Shown one piece after another: positions 62,998 to 64,000 of a DNA stretch of 64,000 nucleotides (position 1 is the first letter of the stretch; each line of letters opens with the position of its first letter). The position numbers and the translations under genes are program-made. This stretch comes from Chitinophaga sp. MM2321 (GTDB taxonomy: Bacteria; Bacteroidota; Bacteroidia; Chitinophagales; Chitinophagaceae), in the NCBI RefSeq assembly GCF_964033635.1, contig NZ_OZ035533.1, forward strand, positions 6,543,001 to 6,607,000, read 5' to 3'. The notes beneath the pieces were generated by a model. It saw only the letters and a list, made by a program, of their open reading frames with translations, had not been told where the DNA came from and searched no databases.

Positions 62998-64000
62998 ATG
63001 AAGAAGGTAAATATAAAAGCACTGGCGCAGGAACTGGAACTATCTCTTTCCACGGTATCAAAGGCGTTGCGTGACAGTCATGAAATCAGCAGGGAAACCA
63101 AGCAGCGGGTACAGGAACTGGCTGCCAGGCTGAATTATACGCCCAATGCTTATGCCAGTAGTTTGCGTGGCAGGAAGAGTAAAAATATTGCGGTCATCAT
63201 ACCGGAGGTGGCAGACAGTTTTTTTTCGATTGCTATTAATGGCATTGAGGCGGCGGTGAAGGAGAAAGGCTATCATGTACTCATCTACCTCACGCATGAG
63301 AGTTTTATCCGTGAACAGGCTATTTTAAAGGAATTTCAGAGTGGCCGGGTAGATGGTGTGCTGATCTCTGTTTCAAGAGAAACCACCACCGGGGAGCATA
63401 TCAATGAACTCATCGCCAGAGAGGTGCCTGTCGTATTTTTTGACCGGGTACTCGAAGAAGTGGCTGCTGCAAAAATTGTGACCGATGATTTCGAAAGCGG
63501 ATACAATGCCACGAAACACCTGATTGATAACGGCAGTAAACGCATTGCTTACCTGGGCATCTCAAAAAGTTTATCCATCAGCAACAACCGGATGGAAGGA
63601 TATAAAAAAGCGTTGAAAGATCATGGATTGAAATCGCCGGGTAGTGATATTATTTTATGTACCACCGATCAGGACTATAACTATAAAGCCGTTAAAAAAC
63701 TGTTGCAGCAAAAGAAAAGACCGGATGGTATTGTTGCTTCTGTAGAGAAGTTAACAACCACTGTGTACCAGGTTTGTCAGGCCCTGGCCCTCACTATTCC
63801 ACAAGCAGTAAAGGTGGTTTGTTTCTCCAATCTTGAAATAGCAACAATCCTGCATCCTTCCCTGACAACGATTACGCAACCGGCTTTTGAAATGGGCCAT
63901 GCAGCGGCAGGTGTTCTTTTACAATTACTGGAAAAGAAGAAAGGAACGCCTGAAAAGACGCGCATCGTTATTCCGTCGGCACTGATCGTGAGGGGGTCTA
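62998..64000 (+). CDS. LacI-family transcriptional regulator, 3' end cut by the window
   Basis: The frame is open from ATG 62998 to the window end, 334 codons, close to a full LacI length of about 340. The N-terminal helix-turn-helix is MKKVNIKALAQELELSLSTVSKALRDSHEISRETKQRVQELAARLNYTPN. The periplasmic-binding-like domain follows (NIAVIIPEVADSFFSIAINGIEAAVKEKGYHVLIYLTHES; RVDGVLISVS; VPVVFFDRV; TTITQPAFEMGHAAAGVLLQLLE). It probably represses the divergent inositol oxygenase and symporter genes through the palindrome at 62913-62934, and itself. Confidence 0.92.
   Translation, partial: MKKVNIKALAQELELSLSTVSKALRDSHEISRETKQRVQELAARLNYTPNAYASSLRGRKSKNIAVIIPEVADSFFSIAINGIEAAVKEKGYHVLIYLTHESFIREQAILKEFQSGRVDGVLISVSRETTTGEHINELIAREVPVVFFDRVLEEVAAAKIVTDDFESGYNATKHLIDNGSKRIAYLGISKSLSISNNRMEGYKKALKDHGLKSPGSDIILCTTDQDYNYKAVKKLLQQKKRPDGIVASVEKLTTTVYQVCQALALTIPQAVKVVCFSNLEIATILHPSLTTITQPAFEMGHAAAGVLLQLLEKKKGTPEKTRIVIPSALIVRGS

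Overview
The window looks like chromosomal DNA from a Bacteroidota bacterium, most likely family Chitinophagaceae and close to Chitinophaga. The signs are two SusC/SusD pairs, a group II geranylgeranylglyceryl phosphate synthase, a B12-dependent ribonucleotide reductase, LytS/LytTR signalling, few purine-rich ribosome binding sites, and several -7 elements of the Bacteroidota form TAnnTTTG. The genus is inference; no rRNA gene is present to confirm it. No tRNA, rRNA, CRISPR array, transposase or phage gene was seen.

Layout. 1-2.2 kb: end of a LytS-type histidine kinase, its LytTR regulator and a convergent GGGP synthase, separated by a perfect 50-bp-arm hairpin. 2.2-7.5 kb: nrdJ behind an inverted pair of DnaA boxes, two short promoter-plus-terminator units (one with a 15-codon leader ORF) and two small membrane or secreted proteins. 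7.5-15.2 kb: an enzyme-free SusC/SusD pair, a GNAT acetyltransferase, an atypical PRPP-synthetase paralogue and a secreted regulatory-like domain protein. 15.2-31.2 kb: a ten-gene co-directional locus with SusC/SusD, two tandem Asp-box propeller proteins, a lyxose-isomerase-like cupin, a BASS-family carrier, a 2-hydroxyacid dehydrogenase and the three De Ley-Doudoroff D-galactonate enzymes (dehydratase, kinase, aldolase), with a divergent AraC regulator. It reads as capture, depolymerisation, import and catabolism of a sugar-acid-bearing glycan to pyruvate and glyceraldehyde-3-phosphate.

31.2-46 kb: an RND efflux operon, acpP-fabF-rnc, an 11-bp tandem array, a GyrI-like protein with a WYL regulator, cydAB, and an oxidoreductase divergent from an HxlR regulator. 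46-52.5 kb: jetA-jetB-jetC, the condensin part of a type I Wadjet plasmid-defence system, without the JetD nuclease beside it and with a bestrophin gene upstream. 52.5-60.2 kb: a redoxin-fold protein without the usual catalytic cysteine, a serine hydrolase, two AraC regulators, a LuxR-type regulator, a GH130 mannosylglucose phosphorylase and an SRPBCC protein. 60.2-64 kb: a myo-inositol oxygenase with a sodium/solute symporter, facing a LacI regulator cut by the window end; a 22-bp perfect palindrome between them is the likely operator.

At noncoding scale the most striking feature is a set of very long, perfectly matched inverted repeats (arms 50, 48 and 60 bp) that fill gene 3' ends at 1298-1419, 41776-41916 and 60033-60193. 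Candidates for a less described system are these hairpins, the aldonate-type polysaccharide locus, and the JetD-less Wadjet operon.
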